A stretch of 64,000 bases of DNA from Hemerocallis citrina (GCA_017893485.1 CM030360.1:12140597-12204596), one strand, 5' to 3'. Shown: positions 11,448 through 22,984, counted from the stretch's first letter. Made by a program: numbers and translations. The notes: generated from the letters alone by a model not told the origin.

Positions 11448-12754
11448 TGTAGCGCCCCGAATTACCAATATGATATCTTAGAAATACGTAGCACAATTCC
11501 CAGCATCAACTTCAAATGTAATATTAAACACAGCCCAAAATACCAGTAAAATTTTTCTCAAGATTTTATTACAATAATATTTACATAGCACAGCGGAATA
11601 CATACACCTTGAATTACAAACTCTCTTCCTTTACAACACTTTCTTTTACAAAACCACATAATCCATTACATCACTTTAACTCAAGCATCCAAATCCCAAG
11701 CTATAGGTAATCACCTGTAAAATATGAGGTTAGAGATAACTCTAACCCCCAAAACTAAAGGGGTCAGCTATAACGGTGTGAGTGACATAAAAACAAGAAA
11801 CATAAATAAAGCATAGATTCATCAATAACAGGAAATCAACAGGAGTAAGTGAATTAGGGAAAATCACGAAACACGAAACACATCAAGTGAAGCTAGACTA
11901 AGTATCAAGTGTAGAAAACTGAAAACACATGCATAATACCAAGTTACGAAAATATCAATGCTATATGCTGACTTTCTAATGCGTACTTGTCGGAGTCTAT
12001 GTATCCCACTCTACATACGTCCGGTGCAAGCCCTTAACGTCTCCACTTTATAGGGTTTAATTCCCCGCTATGTAACTAATCCTACTTCTATGATTACTAC
12101 GAGATATAGATACACTTTGAGTATTAGCCCATACCCCAATAATTCTGGTGGTCAATTTCTATCCACAGATAATTCTGGAGACTATTTCACTCACACCTGA
12201 GAATCTTCGAGAATACCCCACACTGCAAGCTATGGCACCTCATCATACGTATACCACATGAGTGTTACCTTGACCCTGATAATTCCGGAGAAAAATCCCA
12301 CACAACAGGTAATTTCGGAGACTATTTCACTCACACCTGGATAATTCCTGGGATTATCTCACACAGCGCGCCATACTGAGGTCCATAACCTATGTTCTCA
12401 TTCATCATATCACCACTAGTGCCTGTCCTTATCATTTAGGTTATTTAATTGCATTACAAATCTACTAGAGTTGGTATACCCCACCGGACTTAACTCAACA
12501 ACTGTTCAACTAAAATGGCTCAACAGGCCCAAAACACAAATATCTCAACTACCGGTAACTAGGGTCACACACACCCTCTAGAGACTCACATCCAAACATC
12601 CAAACCAATCTTCCAACATAAATTGCTCAGTTAAAACAACTTGAAAACATTTGTTCAATAGAAGATAAGGTATAGAATAGTAAGTTATAGATTAAAGCAT
12701 TTAGAGAATAAATCATTTAAAAGAACATTCAAATATATCAAGATACATCAGTAT

Positions 12755-13035
12755 AGGTCGACTATAGACAAGCGTCGGTCGACTGCCCAGAGAGAAAAAT
12801 TCAATAACTTTGAGAAAATAATTCTAAGTGTTAGAAGTTGACTATAAAAGCCATCGGTCGACTGTCCAGAGTGAAAAATCTAAAACTTCAATTAAAAATA
12901 AATCTAAGTAATATTAGTCGACTGTAAAAAGTCATCAGTCGCCTGTCCAGAACAAAATTTCAAGAAAACTAGAGAACGCAGCAGCCAGGTCGCGACGGTT
13001 GACTGTAAAATCACACCGGTCGACTGTCGACCTGC
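12755..13035. repeat. Paired GTCGAC repeats in solo LTR C1
   Basis: Four spaced units of 'ggtcgactgt(c/a)..a' paired with 'gtcgactata' type words, about 70-80 bases apart, separated by 'aaaa.ttcaa.aacttt' spacer. This is the diverged equivalent of the clearer array in C2 (21178-21535). Confidence 0.7.
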
Positions 13036-13728
13036 AGAGTGCAGATTTTTGGTTGTGCACATTTCAACCAGTACGTAGTTTTACTTTTTGAAAACGATTT
13101 ATACAAAAACCATATTTCTTATTTGATCAAATACAACTTATAGGATATATAATAGTCCATAAAAACTAATTCAAAACTACTTAAATTTATAAAAATAGCG
13201 ATTTGTTGATTTCCTTCAATTAAAACATGAATTGTGCATATAATTAAAATTAGAGTTTCAAAAAAAACTAATTATTCGTTGAAATAGCTTCGTATTTAGA
13301 TCCAAACCATATCAATACCAAATTCTCAAAAAATCCCCAATTTTGGATATATTTCATCAAACTCAACTCGATTCCAAATTTCAATTCTCAAGACATGATC
13401 TCTTGATTCATAAATCCTTTCTCCAAATTTCTCAAACTGATTCACCATTATAAACATAATCAATTTATAACATTACCATATCAAGTTTCATTCAACCAAT
13501 ACTCAAAACTGATAAAAATCTCATCTTTATTAAGTTTATGCACGAAATTTACCATATTCAATCGATCCAACATTAATCCAAAAGAAATAGCCTACCCATG
13601 ATCTCCAATAGGTCATTCATCAATCTCGAATTACTCATCTACAGTTTTACTCATAAATAACTAGGGTTTTATAAGATTCAATTTTTATCATCAATCCAAC
13701 ATACATACTCATATCCAAACCCTAGCAT

Positions 13729-13990
13729 TGTAACGCCCCGTCCCAATACTCAGACAATTTTAATATTTTTAGAATACAAATTAGATACTATGTAGTACAA
13801 CTGCCCACCACAGGCTGCCTCTCAAAAGGTGGTTAACCAATTAGGTGACTCTTGATCATAGGCAATTATATTTATACTCAAATTATTTTTTGTATACTTC
13901 CCATGTGGGACTATATTTCTCAAATTCTTCTCAAATCCCGTGTAAACAGTGTTACCAGTCGACTGTTCGCTGCAAATCTGGGGTATTACA
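13729..13990 (-). mobile_element. TRIM 3' LTR (262 bp)
   Basis: Starts tgtaacgccccgtcccaata and ends gggtattaca on the plus strand. It is nearly identical to the other LTR but lacks a 20-base stretch (gtcgactgaacaatcgacca type) near its right end. Confidence 0.93.
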
Positions 13991-14005
13991 TACACCCCAC
14001 CTTTA
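13991..14005 (-). promoter_or_regulatory. TRIM polypurine tract
   Basis: Minus-strand taaaggtggggtgta, immediately before the 3' LTR. It is the expected plus-strand DNA primer site of an LTR retrotransposon. Confidence 0.8.
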
Positions 14006-14223
14006 GAAATCAGCATCCTCGCTGAGTACAGGGCACACATCTAGTGTAGGATCCGTCTTTCTAACACCCTGCATGCTCCGTGAATAGGTCCGTAGACCCT
14101 CGACATGCGAACATATCCGGAGAATCATCTCCCTGCCTATCCGGAGAATTATCTCCCTGCTGTGTACCCCACGAATAGGCCTTCAAGACCCTCGACGTGC
14201 AGATACACCCGGTGTCGAAAGTC

Positions 14224-14238
14224 GGCTCTGATACCATT
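14224..14238 (-). promoter_or_regulatory. TRIM primer-binding site, initiator tRNA-Met type
   Basis: Minus-strand aatggtatcagagcc directly after the 5' LTR. TGGTATCAGAGC is the classic plant site complementary to the 3' end of initiator tRNA-Met. Confidence 0.92.
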
Positions 14239-14520
14239 TGTAACGCCCCGCCCCAATACTCAGACAATTTTAATATTTTTAGAATACAAATTAGATACTA
14301 TGTAGTACAACTGCCCACCACAGGCTGCCTCTCAAAAGGTGGTTAACCAATTAGGTGACTCTTGATCATAGGCAATTATATTTATACTCAAATTATTTTT
14401 TGTATACTTCCCATGTGGGACTATATTTCTCAAATTTTTCTCAAATCCCGTGTAAACAGTGTTACCAGTCGACTGAACAATCGACCAGTCGACTGTTCGC
14501 TGCAAATCTGGGGTATTACA
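14239..14520 (-). mobile_element. TRIM 5' LTR (282 bp)
   Basis: Almost identical to 13729-13990 over its length, with one C/T difference visible at the start (gcccc/gtccc) and a 20-base extra GTCGAC-containing segment near 14471-14490. The high similarity implies the youngest insertion in the D stack. Confidence 0.93.
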
Positions 14521-15404
14521 AACATGCTTTCTAGGAGATGAAACTCCACATACGACATTCAAAGAACAAACAAACAATTTTTATTACTCACATACAACAT
14601 ACCCAAAACAAAATGAAACAAAACAAGTCACTCACCTTGTTGAAGAGATCGAACGAAAAGGAATAGAAATTAAGAAAGCCCATCCTTCGCAAGAAATCCA
14701 AAGTCTTCTCCTTAGAACTCCAAAATAATAAGAAATAAGAGATCCCTATGTTGTATAGCAAAAGACGGCTGCACAGAACCCTATATAGTCCGGGATTTAA
14801 GTTTCTAGGGTTTTAGAAAATATTTGCGAAATACTCCTTTTACAATATACCTTTACATAAATAGATCCCTTTATTAGAAAACTAGTAAAAACCAATTTAA
14901 TCAGTTCAAAAATAAAAAGATCCCCTATAGCATCAGCCGATACTGTAGGAAAAATCCAGAAAAACAGTTTTGCACTTTCACCCCCTTAAAATAGCAATTT
15001 TAAGAAAAGATCATTTTTTTTATCAAAACTTGTAAAATAAATCGAATATGTTGAAAAAAAGTAAAATCGTCATTCCTAAATTTACTAGGTATTATATCCA
15101 GTCTAAAAATCTGAAATGATGGAGTTTTCACCCCATTGGTATTTTTGCACAAAAGTCATTCTTTTTGAAATATTTGCAAATAAGTCCAATAATTATCAGA
15201 AAAATCTAGAAAAATCAAGAATAATATCAAATAATAAATAATGAGTTTTTTCAAAATAATTTTTGGCTTTAAGCTTTCAAAGACAACATTCGCACGTGTA
15301 AAAGACAAATTTCTAAATGAACATTTATTAAATCACTAAAAACCATTTTAATTCATTTTCTAATCTCAAAAATAGTATTTAAAAATATGGGGTACTATAA
15401 GATT

Positions 15405-16190
15405 CTCCATCTTATAACTCAAATTGAGGAGCTTTAAAGTTTTTTGTAATTGGTGCATCAAGGATAGTCTTGCTGAATGGAGGTCGACTAGGACGGTAAG
15501 GCCTGCTGAAGCGGTTTCCCTTATTCTTCATCTTTTCCAAGCGATCATCTATTTCTTGGATGAGGTAAAGGACTTGGTCGTCCTTCCCCTTGGATCCGAT
15601 TGAGTCGCCAGATTCTTCTTCTTTTGAGGGTCGAACCTGATCTTGACTGCCTGAGATTGCTCGGAGTACGTCCAGCTTAAAGTTTTCCAGTTCGGCCCTA
15701 GTGTCTGGGGCCTATTTCTCTTTTTTTCTCTAAATATGCTTTTGACTCTCATGAGTTGGGATTCTTTCTGTCGTGCGCCCTTTGTGAGAAGAGGAGTGTC
15801 TTGATCTCTGCCTTCGGGGAGAGTTGCGTCTCTGGTTTGCTTGACATTCTGAGAAGAAGGGCTCAATTCGGGCGCGCCTCTCAAATGGGTCCGTAAATTG
15901 GTTCATTTTTGCCTGACGCTGATGATTTGGCAAAGATCTCTTGACCCCGGGGACCTCGCGAGGCCATTCAATCAATAGAAGCATTATGGAATGAGATTTG
16001 ATCATATAGAGGGCGTTGTTCTTGACGGCTTTGTCTGGAGCCCCCTAGTGCCTCTCCATTGACAGGAGTTTGACTAGGCTGTTGGGGCTGATCCAGAGGA
16101 GGAGTTGGTTAATGAAGAGAGTTGGTGCAACGGCTTGAGGCCGCCGCTCTGCCTCTTACTCTTTGTGGTATGGCAACTAGTCTAATCTGT
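15405..16190 (-). pseudogene. Element D gag, N-terminal part
   Basis: Spread over two frames (16005-15730 and 15884-15549) with stops. It matches the gag of element E through 'QANQRRNSPRRQRSRHSSSH', 'PTHES', 'TRAELENFKLDVLRAI', 'SKGKDDQVL' and 'PFSKTILDAP'. The expected start codon, about 30 bases after the primer-binding site, reads ATA instead of ATG. Solo LTR C1 interrupts it at 15404. Gag would form the particle; this copy is dead. Confidence 0.85.
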
Positions 16191-16198
16191 GTAGTTTC

Positions 16199-16216
16199 CC
16201 ATAGATGACGCCAATC
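16199..16216 (-). promoter_or_regulatory. Element D primer-binding site
   Basis: Minus-strand gattggcgtcatctatgg immediately after the 5' LTR. It equals the element A site gattggcgccatctgtgg with C-to-T and G-to-A type changes. The TGGCGCC core pairs with tRNAs ending GGCGCCA; I do not assign which tRNA. Confidence 0.8.
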
Positions 16217-16863
16217 TGTTGATGCTAATTTTGGTGTGGGAGAAAACAGATAGGGAGTTTATATTTGAAGGAAACTACTGAAGATCTAACCATTCATTGT
16301 TGTCATGAAAAGTGGTTAAAGTTGCTGAGATTAGATCTGGATCATTGATTGAACACCGTGATCTGAATTCGATGGTTGCTGACACGGCCAATGGACCTGC
16401 AAAAAGCCTGAAACACCGGGGGTGGCCCCGGAGATAGACCCTCCGACACTAAAGTCAGAACCAGATAGAGAAAAAGAGTTTGTGAGAGAAATTTTCAATT
16501 ACCTTCTGACTAAGGATGTGGGATGGTATTTTTAGGACTGAGAAACAGTCTAAGAGATCGATATAAATCCATTAGATCGATATCTATTCTTTATCTTCTG
16601 TTTGAATCTCCCCCTTAAGAGAAAAGGCTCTCTTATCTGGGGATAAGAGATTTAACTCACAAACTTCATGAGTTGGGGATCTCTCCTAGTGATCACAATC
16701 TGCCACTTTTAATGAGCTCAAAAGCGGCCCATGTCTTGTAAATGAGCATGGAGAAGGCCTAGACATGTTAAAGAGGCCCATTATAACTAATCTGTCTGTA
16801 GAAGCTTTGAGATCTGTATTGGAATCATACTGCCGTGATTTGTTGCGATTTATACCATTATCA
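16217..16863 (-). mobile_element. Element D 5' LTR (647 bp)
   Basis: Plus-strand ends TGTTGATGCTAATTTTGG and ATACCATTATCA. It is collinear in reverse with the 645-base LTR of element E at 34616-35260. The first ~45 bases also match the element A LTR start (tgttgccgctgaaattggtg, gaaaacagata). The right flank 16864 is the duplicated peroxidase upstream DNA. Confidence 0.88.
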
Positions 16864-16992
16864 GTAGGTACGCTACTAATACAAAATACAATTATCTTGT
16901 ACTATTAATTAATCTCGAAAGAGATAGCTTAGCTTAGCTGAACAGGATATGATAAGATTTTGGTATTACTATTTTTTGGATTGAGAAATAAT
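16864..16992. repeat. Peroxidase upstream DNA, copy 2, left part
   Basis: Matches 1916-2050 (gtagg.a.gctacta, caattatcttgtactatta, gagatagcttagcttagctg). Element D abuts its left end and insertion H interrupts its right end at TSD ATAAT (16988-16992). It continues at 29887. Confidence 0.85.
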
Positions 16993-17322
16993 TGTCAGGA
17001 TTTCATGCTGAGTTTTGCGATACTGTCACTATGAACAAACCACCAAGCAAATAATAAATCAATTCAATCACACAAAGCTTACGATTTTGTCCCGATTTGG
17101 CCACACATAATCATGGGGAGAAATAACTGAGATATTATTCAACCAAAGAAGACACAAGAGTTACAGCACTCTCACCATGATCCGATCTATCTCTCAAGTT
17201 TCACCAGAAAATACTTGATATTTACAATGGAAAACTCTCAAACTCAAATCTCATATATGAAGTACTCTTTCTCTCTCTATCTCTCTCTCTCTTTGCTCTA
17301 CCTCTCAAAGGATGATGTTATA

Positions 17323-17375
<53 letters not shown>

Positions 17376-17912
17376 GGAGCCCTTCCATTGCAAACTCATC
17401 TGTGCGAACTGCTTGTGCGAACCACTTTGTTGGCCGTCTGATTAAAAAACAAATCAGGATTTCGATCTAGTAGCTATGATTGTTCATGCTATCTTCTCAG
17501 TTATCTTTGGGGGTAATCTGGTAATTTACCCCCTTTCAACATATACCCCTCCTCTCTTCCTCTTCTCTCCTCTCAGATCGAGCTCGCATCTTCTCTCTCT
17601 TAGCACACCCTAGCCCCTCCACCATCGAAATCTCCATGCGCGCTCCTTCTTCCAAATCGCGATTGCGAACCTCCCCCTCTTCTTCTCTCCTCTCAGATCA
17701 AAATCCTCTCTTCTCTCTCTATTCGCGAACCCTAGCTCCTCCACCGTCGAAATCGACACAAAAAATTAGCTCCGTTGAAACCCTTCCTCCTCTCGTCGGG
17801 ATCTTTCTCCATTCCTCTTCAAGCCACGATGAAACCCAACTTCCGACCACCACCTACATTCTCTAATCGTCTTCGCCCATATCGAAACCCTAGGGTTTCG
17901 ATCAGGTATAAT
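17376..17912 (+). repeat. MULE 1 left terminal inverted repeat
   Basis: 537 bases, CT-rich inside, with short proline-rich frames that are not conserved as proteins in the other arm. A GT donor just inside it (gatcag|gtataa) and an AG acceptor at about 18074 (gataatag) suggest a 5'-leader intron before the transposase ATG. A C run lies at 17920-17947. Confidence 0.85.
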
Positions 17913-18077
17913 TCCCCCCCCTCCCCCCCCCCCCCCCCCCCCCCCCCGCCTTTTTTTTCTATTTGAATTTGTAGGAATGGGGTTAAGTGTTTGTGTATGG
18001 TGTTTAAATTTCATTATATTTTAAATTTATTTGTATTTGGTTGATTGGTTTTTGTTTCGTTTGCTTTGATAATAGGT

Positions 18078-19399
18078 ATGGATATTGATGAAGGCATATC
18101 TGATGTTGGTGACAGTTTTTTGAATGTAAAAGTAGGTGAATTTATCCCGGTAGTGGATGAGCACCTAAAACCAAAGCTAGGTATGACTTTTGATACTTTA
18201 GAGCAAGTTGAAAATTTCTATGACAATTATGCTACATGTGGGGGTTTCCAAATGCGTAAGGGTTCAACTAAATTGAAGGAAATCGTGGTAGTGGATAAGT
18301 CGTTTGTAATAAAGCCGGGGTTTGGAAGAGTAAGTCTAATGATGTTAGGTGGGGGACTACATGTAGATCCGATTGCAAAGCTTTAATTCGTATGAAATTA
18401 TATGAAGAAAAACATTCATGGGTTCTTTACTCACTTACTGAATTACATAATCATGCATTTACCTCATCCGGTAGAAGACATTTGTTACCGCGAAATCATA
18501 ATGTGTCAGAGTCTGATAAAGTAATAATGGATCAACTTGCGCAAGCTAATATTCCAATGTGCAAACAAATGATTTTTTTTTGAAAAATTAAGTGGGGGTC
18601 ATGATAGGGTTTGATTCACCGAGACCGATGCTAGAAACCATGAGAGAGACTTACGAGAGGCTATGAAAGGGCACAATGGACAAATGTTGATTGATTTTTT
18701 CGATTGGCAAAAATAAAAAGATCCTTCTTTTTTTATGATTTCCAACTGGATGAGTTTGGTCGGTTGACTCATTGTATTTGGGTCGATGGTATTGCTAGAG
18801 AGAACTATGAAGAATTTGGTGATGTAGTTTCCTTTGATGCAACATATAGCACGAACCGTTATGGAATGCTATTTGTTCCTTTTATTGGAATCAACCATCA
18901 TTGGAAATCTGTTTTCCTAGGGTGTGGGTTCATCCCAAATGAAACGGCTTCCTCATTTATATGGTTATTTCAAAAATGGTTAGGTGTAATGAAACATGCA
19001 CCATTTGGCATGGTGACTTATCAAGATCGTGGGATAAGTGCTGCAATCAAAGCTGTTTTCCCTGAAATTCGCCATAGATTTTGTATTTGGCATATTTTAG
19101 ATAAGATACCGCAAGAGGTGCCTAAAATGAACCAAGATGTTGAGTTTATGAAATCTTTTAAGAATATTGTCAACAATTCTGATGATTGTACTGCTTTTGA
19201 AGAAAATTGAAAATCAATGCTTTTTAAGTATGGTGTGGAAAATAATAATTGGTTGCAAGATAAATTTAAAATTCGTGAGAAATAGGCCCCTGTCTATCAT
19301 AGGCCACATTTTTGGCCCATAATGTCAAGTAGCCAAAGGAGCGAGGGAATGAATGCTTTCTTAAAGAAACATACTCAAAAGAAGTACTCACTACATGAG
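18078..19399 (+). pseudogene. FAR1/MULE transposase, N-terminal and catalytic parts (broken)
   Basis: DDE-type transposase of the MURA/FAR1 kind, relative of plant FHY3/FAR1 regulators. From ATG 18078 it has the FAR1 zinc-type DNA-binding region (PKLGMTFDTLEQVENFYDNY, GGFQMRKG), continues after a frameshift near 18330 with TTCRSDCKALIRMK and HNHAFTSSGRRHLLPRN, has a second frameshift in a T run at 18576, then the MULE domain 18704-19210 (VVSFDATYSTNRYGMLFVPF, MVTYQDRGISAAIKAVFP, RFCIWHI), with FDATY and YQDRG as likely catalytic aspartates. In-frame stops lie at about 19210 and 19283. Solo LTR C2 splits it after KKYSLHE. Confidence 0.9.
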
Positions 19400-21177
19400 T
19401 GTAGTACCCCGTATTTTTTAAATATAATTTTAAAGATTTATAAATGAATTAAAATAATTTTCTGGGGATTTAATAAATATTTTTCAGAAGATTTATCTTT
19501 TTACACGTGCAAAACACGTGCAAATATTTTTGGTGTAAATATCCAATTTTATATTTTTAATAAATTCTCCTACTTATAATATAGTATATCTTAAATTTTG
19601 GGATTTTTCTGAGTAAAGTAACTATTTTTATAAATACCTCGAAAGAGAGGGGCTTTTATGTAAAAAGCCGTTTGGATCTCAAATAAATAATGAAAATTAA
19701 TTTTTACTAATTTTTGGGCCTCCATAGTCATCATTGAAATTAAAATATATTTACATTTTATTTAGAGTTGATTTGGTAAAGATTTAAACAAATATGGTAT
19801 TTTTGCAAATATGAAATTTATGTTGGATCTTGTGCAAATATTTTTCTGGAAAGTAAAAGTTAGATATTTTTATTGGAAAATATAATATATATTATTAGAT
19901 ATTATTTCTGAATTTTCTGGATTTTTACGAATATGTTATGATGTATTTGCAAATATTATAAAAAGAAGGACTTTTGTGCAAAATTGCCACCCTGAGTACA
20001 AATCCAAATTTTATTTATTTCTGGGCGGTGCTGGATTGCTGGAAAACTCAGTAGTAAAAGGATTTGATTTGTTTTTAATTTATTAACTTATTTTAACTAC
20101 TTTATAAAGAAAGGTTTATATATGTAAAGTTATATTTTGAAAGGATTATTTTGCAAATGTATTTCAAAACCCTAATTCTTCTATTCCAGGTATTTAAAAG
20201 GTGGAGTGCAGCCGTCATTCGCTACACAACACAAGCTTTATTATTTTTATTTTTCTTGGAGATTGAAAGAGAAGATCTTGGATTTCGCAAATAAGGGTTT
20301 TGCTTATTCGATTGAATTTCTTCATTTGAGGTGAGTGACTTGTTTGTTTTCTTTTGATTTGTGTATGTTGTATACGAATGATATGAATGTTTGATTGATC
20401 TTGGATGTTAAATTTCATCTATTAGAAAGCATGCTAGGGTTTGGTATGAATATGTAAGTTGGATGGATGATGAAATTGGATCTTTGAGAAGAACCCTAAT
20501 TATTGTGAGTAGAATTTGCATGTGGATTATTTTAGATTGTTGGAGAACCTAAAATAAATTGTGAGTAGGCTTTTTCGTTTGCATGTGGATTATTGATTTG
20601 ATTGAGTATGATGGATGTTATGCATTAATTAACTAAAGATGGGATTTTTGGACTATTGGTGAGTTGGATGAATACAACTTGGCCATATTAAGGATAAATT
20701 TGTTTTTGTTCATGAATCAAATATAGAGAATAGTTGAGATTGAGTTGAGGAATTTTGAGAATGAGTAATGGTTTAGAGGACCATGTTTTGAGGATTTGAG
20801 TTATGATGATTAAATTTGGGGATTTGTGATTTTGTGAAAGATGTTGTTCGAATTTGGATTTCTCAAATGCTAAGTTTTAAATCTGAATATTTTGGTATTG
20901 ATATGGTTGGAATATAAAACAAAGTTATTTTGATGTATGACTGAATCTTAAAAACTCTAATTTTGATATAAGCACACATTCATGTTTCGTTTTGAGGGAA
21001 TTTATCAAAAAGCTATTTTTATCAATCCAAGTGGTTATGATTGGTTTTTATGGATCTTTGTATATCCCATAAGTCGTATTTGATCAAATAAGAAATATAC
21101 TTTTATAGAATTTGTTTTTATAAAGCAAATCTTCGAATCGGTGAAATTATGCACAACCAAACTGCAGTCTGGATGTG

Positions 21178-21535
21178 TGACAGTCGACTGGAATGTTTCG
21201 ACAGTCGACTGCCGCTACCTGGCTGCTATATTCTTGTTTTCTTGAAATCTCGTGCGGAACAGTCGACTGAACCATTTCTCCAGTCGACTGTATTGGCTCT
21301 ATTTTGGTATTTTCTCGAAGTGTTGTATTTTCACTCTTGACAATCGACTGGCGGCTATTAGCAGTCAACTGCTACTACTTAGAATATATTTTCTTAAAAA
21401 GGTTGGATTTTCGCTCTGGAAAGTCGACTGGTGTTTTTTACAGTCGACCGTCAATACTTAGATTTTATTTTCTTAAAGATGTTAGTTTTTCACTTTGGAC
21501 AGTCGACTGAGGACCTTTTGCAGTCGACTGGTACT
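21178..21535. repeat. Array of paired palindromes CAGTCGACTG, ~80-base period
   Basis: Five units, each with two copies of the 10-base palindrome cagtcgactg (or one-base variants) about 15 bases apart, separated by a spacer with 'ttttctt.aa..tgt' and 'tttttcactctgga' type words. Seen directly within C2. Confidence 0.88.
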
Positions 21536-22024
21536 GATATTTTTCTTGAGTTTTCCAGGTGTTCTTTAAATGGTTGATTCTTTAAATGTTTTTGGATCTA
21601 TAACTTACTATTCTAAATATTATTGTTTCTACATAACATATGTTTTCAAGATATTTCATTGTTGGATTTAAATTTTGGAATTTTATAAAGATGAGTTTTG
21701 TTGATTGGAGAGGTTTCTCCCTTTGATCGTTTTGATAATGGATTAGTAAGTTTTGGTCTTGTTGAGATCTCTAGGAGTTGAGTGGGAGTCCTGTGAACCG
21801 GCAGTTGAGATTTGTTGAGTTAGACCTGGGATGTCTTGGTTTAGTTGTTGTTGAGTATTTAAGTCCGGCAGGATACACTAACTCTAGAGATGGGCATTTT
21901 GTGGTTTAATAATAATCAACTTAAGGACAGACACTAGTGGAGATGTGATGAAACTTGGAAAACATAAGTATAGGCTCATGGTTTTGTTAGTCCAACGGAT
22001 GCGATCCAGAACTGTTTGTTGTTA

Positions 22025-22275
22025 TGTCTCGAGAGGACATTTGTATGTTTGCGTGTCGAGGGTCTACAGGCCTATTCACGGAGCATGCAGGGTGCATTCG
22101 CGTGTCGAGGGTCGACAGGCCTATTCCCGGAATGTACTTGGTATATTTGCACGTCGAGGGCCTTGCAAGCCTATTCGTGGGATACACGGGTTTGGAAAAT
22201 GATTCTCCGGTTGTTTTTGAGCTATCTTACATGATGCTTGCGCGTCGAGGGCTGTGGTGCCTATTCGCAGAGTAT
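22025..22275. repeat. Repeats of 'cgtgtcgagggtc..ggcctattc' in C2
   Basis: Four units of about 60 bases: cg.gtcgaggg followed after 10-15 bases by cctattc.cgga/g. The first three are also found, reverse-complemented, in the internal region of the TRIM (14075-14200). Confidence 0.85.
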
Positions 22276-22984
22276 TCTGGATCTTGTTTCCCATCACCGT
22301 AGTAGGATTAGTTGCATAGCGAGGGGTTATCCCTATAAAGTAGAGATCGTTAAGGGCTTGCACCGGACCTATGTACTATGGAATGCATAGAATCCGACAA
22401 GTATGCATTAAAGAGTCAGCATATAGAGCTTGTATTTTCTTGACTTGGTTTTATGCTTGTGCTTTTCCTGTTTTTCCTACACTTGACACTTAGTCTAGCT
22501 TCACTTGTTGTTTTCATTCTATGATGTTTTCATGCTTTACTTCTTTGTTATTTCTCATTCATCATTATTGTTCTTAATACTTGTTGTTGATGACCTTATG
22601 ATTTATTGATTTAATTATGTTATTTAATTTTATGTCACTCACACCATTACAGCTGACCCCTTTAGTTTTGGGGGTTAGGGATCATCTCTAGCCTCATGTT
22701 TTACAGGTTATTGTTGCTTAGAGCTTGGGGGGTTTGGATGCTTGAGATAAATTGATGTAATAGAGCTTTTGTGTAAAAATTGTAAAAGAAGTGTTGTAAA
22801 AAGAAAGTTGTAATTCAAGGTGTTTTGTATTCCGCTGTGTTTGTGCAGATTGTTGTAATAAAAGTTTAAAATAAAATTTTCTGTGTTTTTGGGCTATGTG
22901 TAATATTACATTGAAGTTGATGCTGAGAATTGTGCTACGTATTTTCTAAGATATTATATTAGAAATTCGGGATGCTACAATGAG

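Larger units (their letters stand above)
13729..14520 (-). mobile_element. TRIM: complete miniature LTR retrotransposon, 792 bp
   Basis: Two LTRs (13729-13990 and 14239-14520) flank 248 bases with no coding capacity. On the minus strand the 5' LTR (14520-14239) is followed directly by an initiator-Met primer-binding site (TGGTATCAGAGCC) and the 3' LTR is preceded by the polypurine tract taaaggtggggtgta. The TSD is AGCAT on the left and AACAT on the right (one change). The empty site is preserved in homologous solo LTR C2 near 20424-20440 ('gaaagcatgctagggttt', opposite strand). It depends on other elements for its proteins. Confidence 0.93.
11448..15399 (-). mobile_element. Solo LTR C1, inserted in the gag of element D (contains the TRIM)
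   Basis: Begins TGTAGCGCCCCGAATTACC and ends ..GGTACTATA (last CA decayed to TA). It is flanked by the TSD AGATT (11443-11447 and 15400-15404). Its ends are the reverse complement of C2 (19400-22979); for example both have 'tagcacaattc.cagcatca' near this end. Without the TRIM and its TSD it is about 3155 bases and has no coding sequence. An AATAAA-rich stretch near the 11448 side, read on the minus strand, suggests minus as the sense strand. I call it a solo LTR because it has TG..CA-type ends, a TSD and no internal region. Confidence 0.8.
2674..16863 (-). mobile_element. Element D: non-autonomous gag-pro LTR retrotransposon with minisatellites (nested insertions included)
   Basis: Minus-strand Ty3/gypsy-derived element. 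In order on the minus strand: 5' LTR 16863-16217, primer-binding site 16216-16199, broken gag (16190-15405, then 11447-10700), protease remnant (10640-9937), about 7 kb without coding sequence but with tandem repeats, polypurine tract 2917-2902, and a truncated 3' LTR 2901-2674. No reverse transcriptase, RNase H or integrase motif was found in any frame between the protease and the 3' end. Solo LTR C1 (11448-15399) splits the gag. Base 16864 onward (gtagg) is the right flank; the matching left TSD is lost with the 3' LTR end. Element E in this window is its sister in the opposite orientation. This layout resembles elements described as TR-GAG or LARD. Confidence 0.85.
19400..22979 (+). mobile_element. 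Solo LTR C2, inserted in the MULE 1 transposase
   Basis: 3580 bases from TGTAGTACCCCGTATTTTT to ..TTCGGGATGCTACA, flanked by the 5-bp TSD ATGAG (19395-19399 and 22980-22984). Removing it with one TSD copy rejoins the transposase reading frame (..SLHE then FTLIFEKV..). It belongs to the same family as C1. AATAAA motifs near 22858-22880 suggest plus sense. There is no coding sequence and no second LTR, so a solo LTR formed by LTR-LTR recombination is the simplest reading. Confidence 0.88.

Noticed and set aside
17766..18014. Frames with poly-Gly or poly-Pro near 17930, and the poly-Gly frame at 32066-32314
   Set aside because: Homopolymer C/G runs read in frame; no conserved domain.
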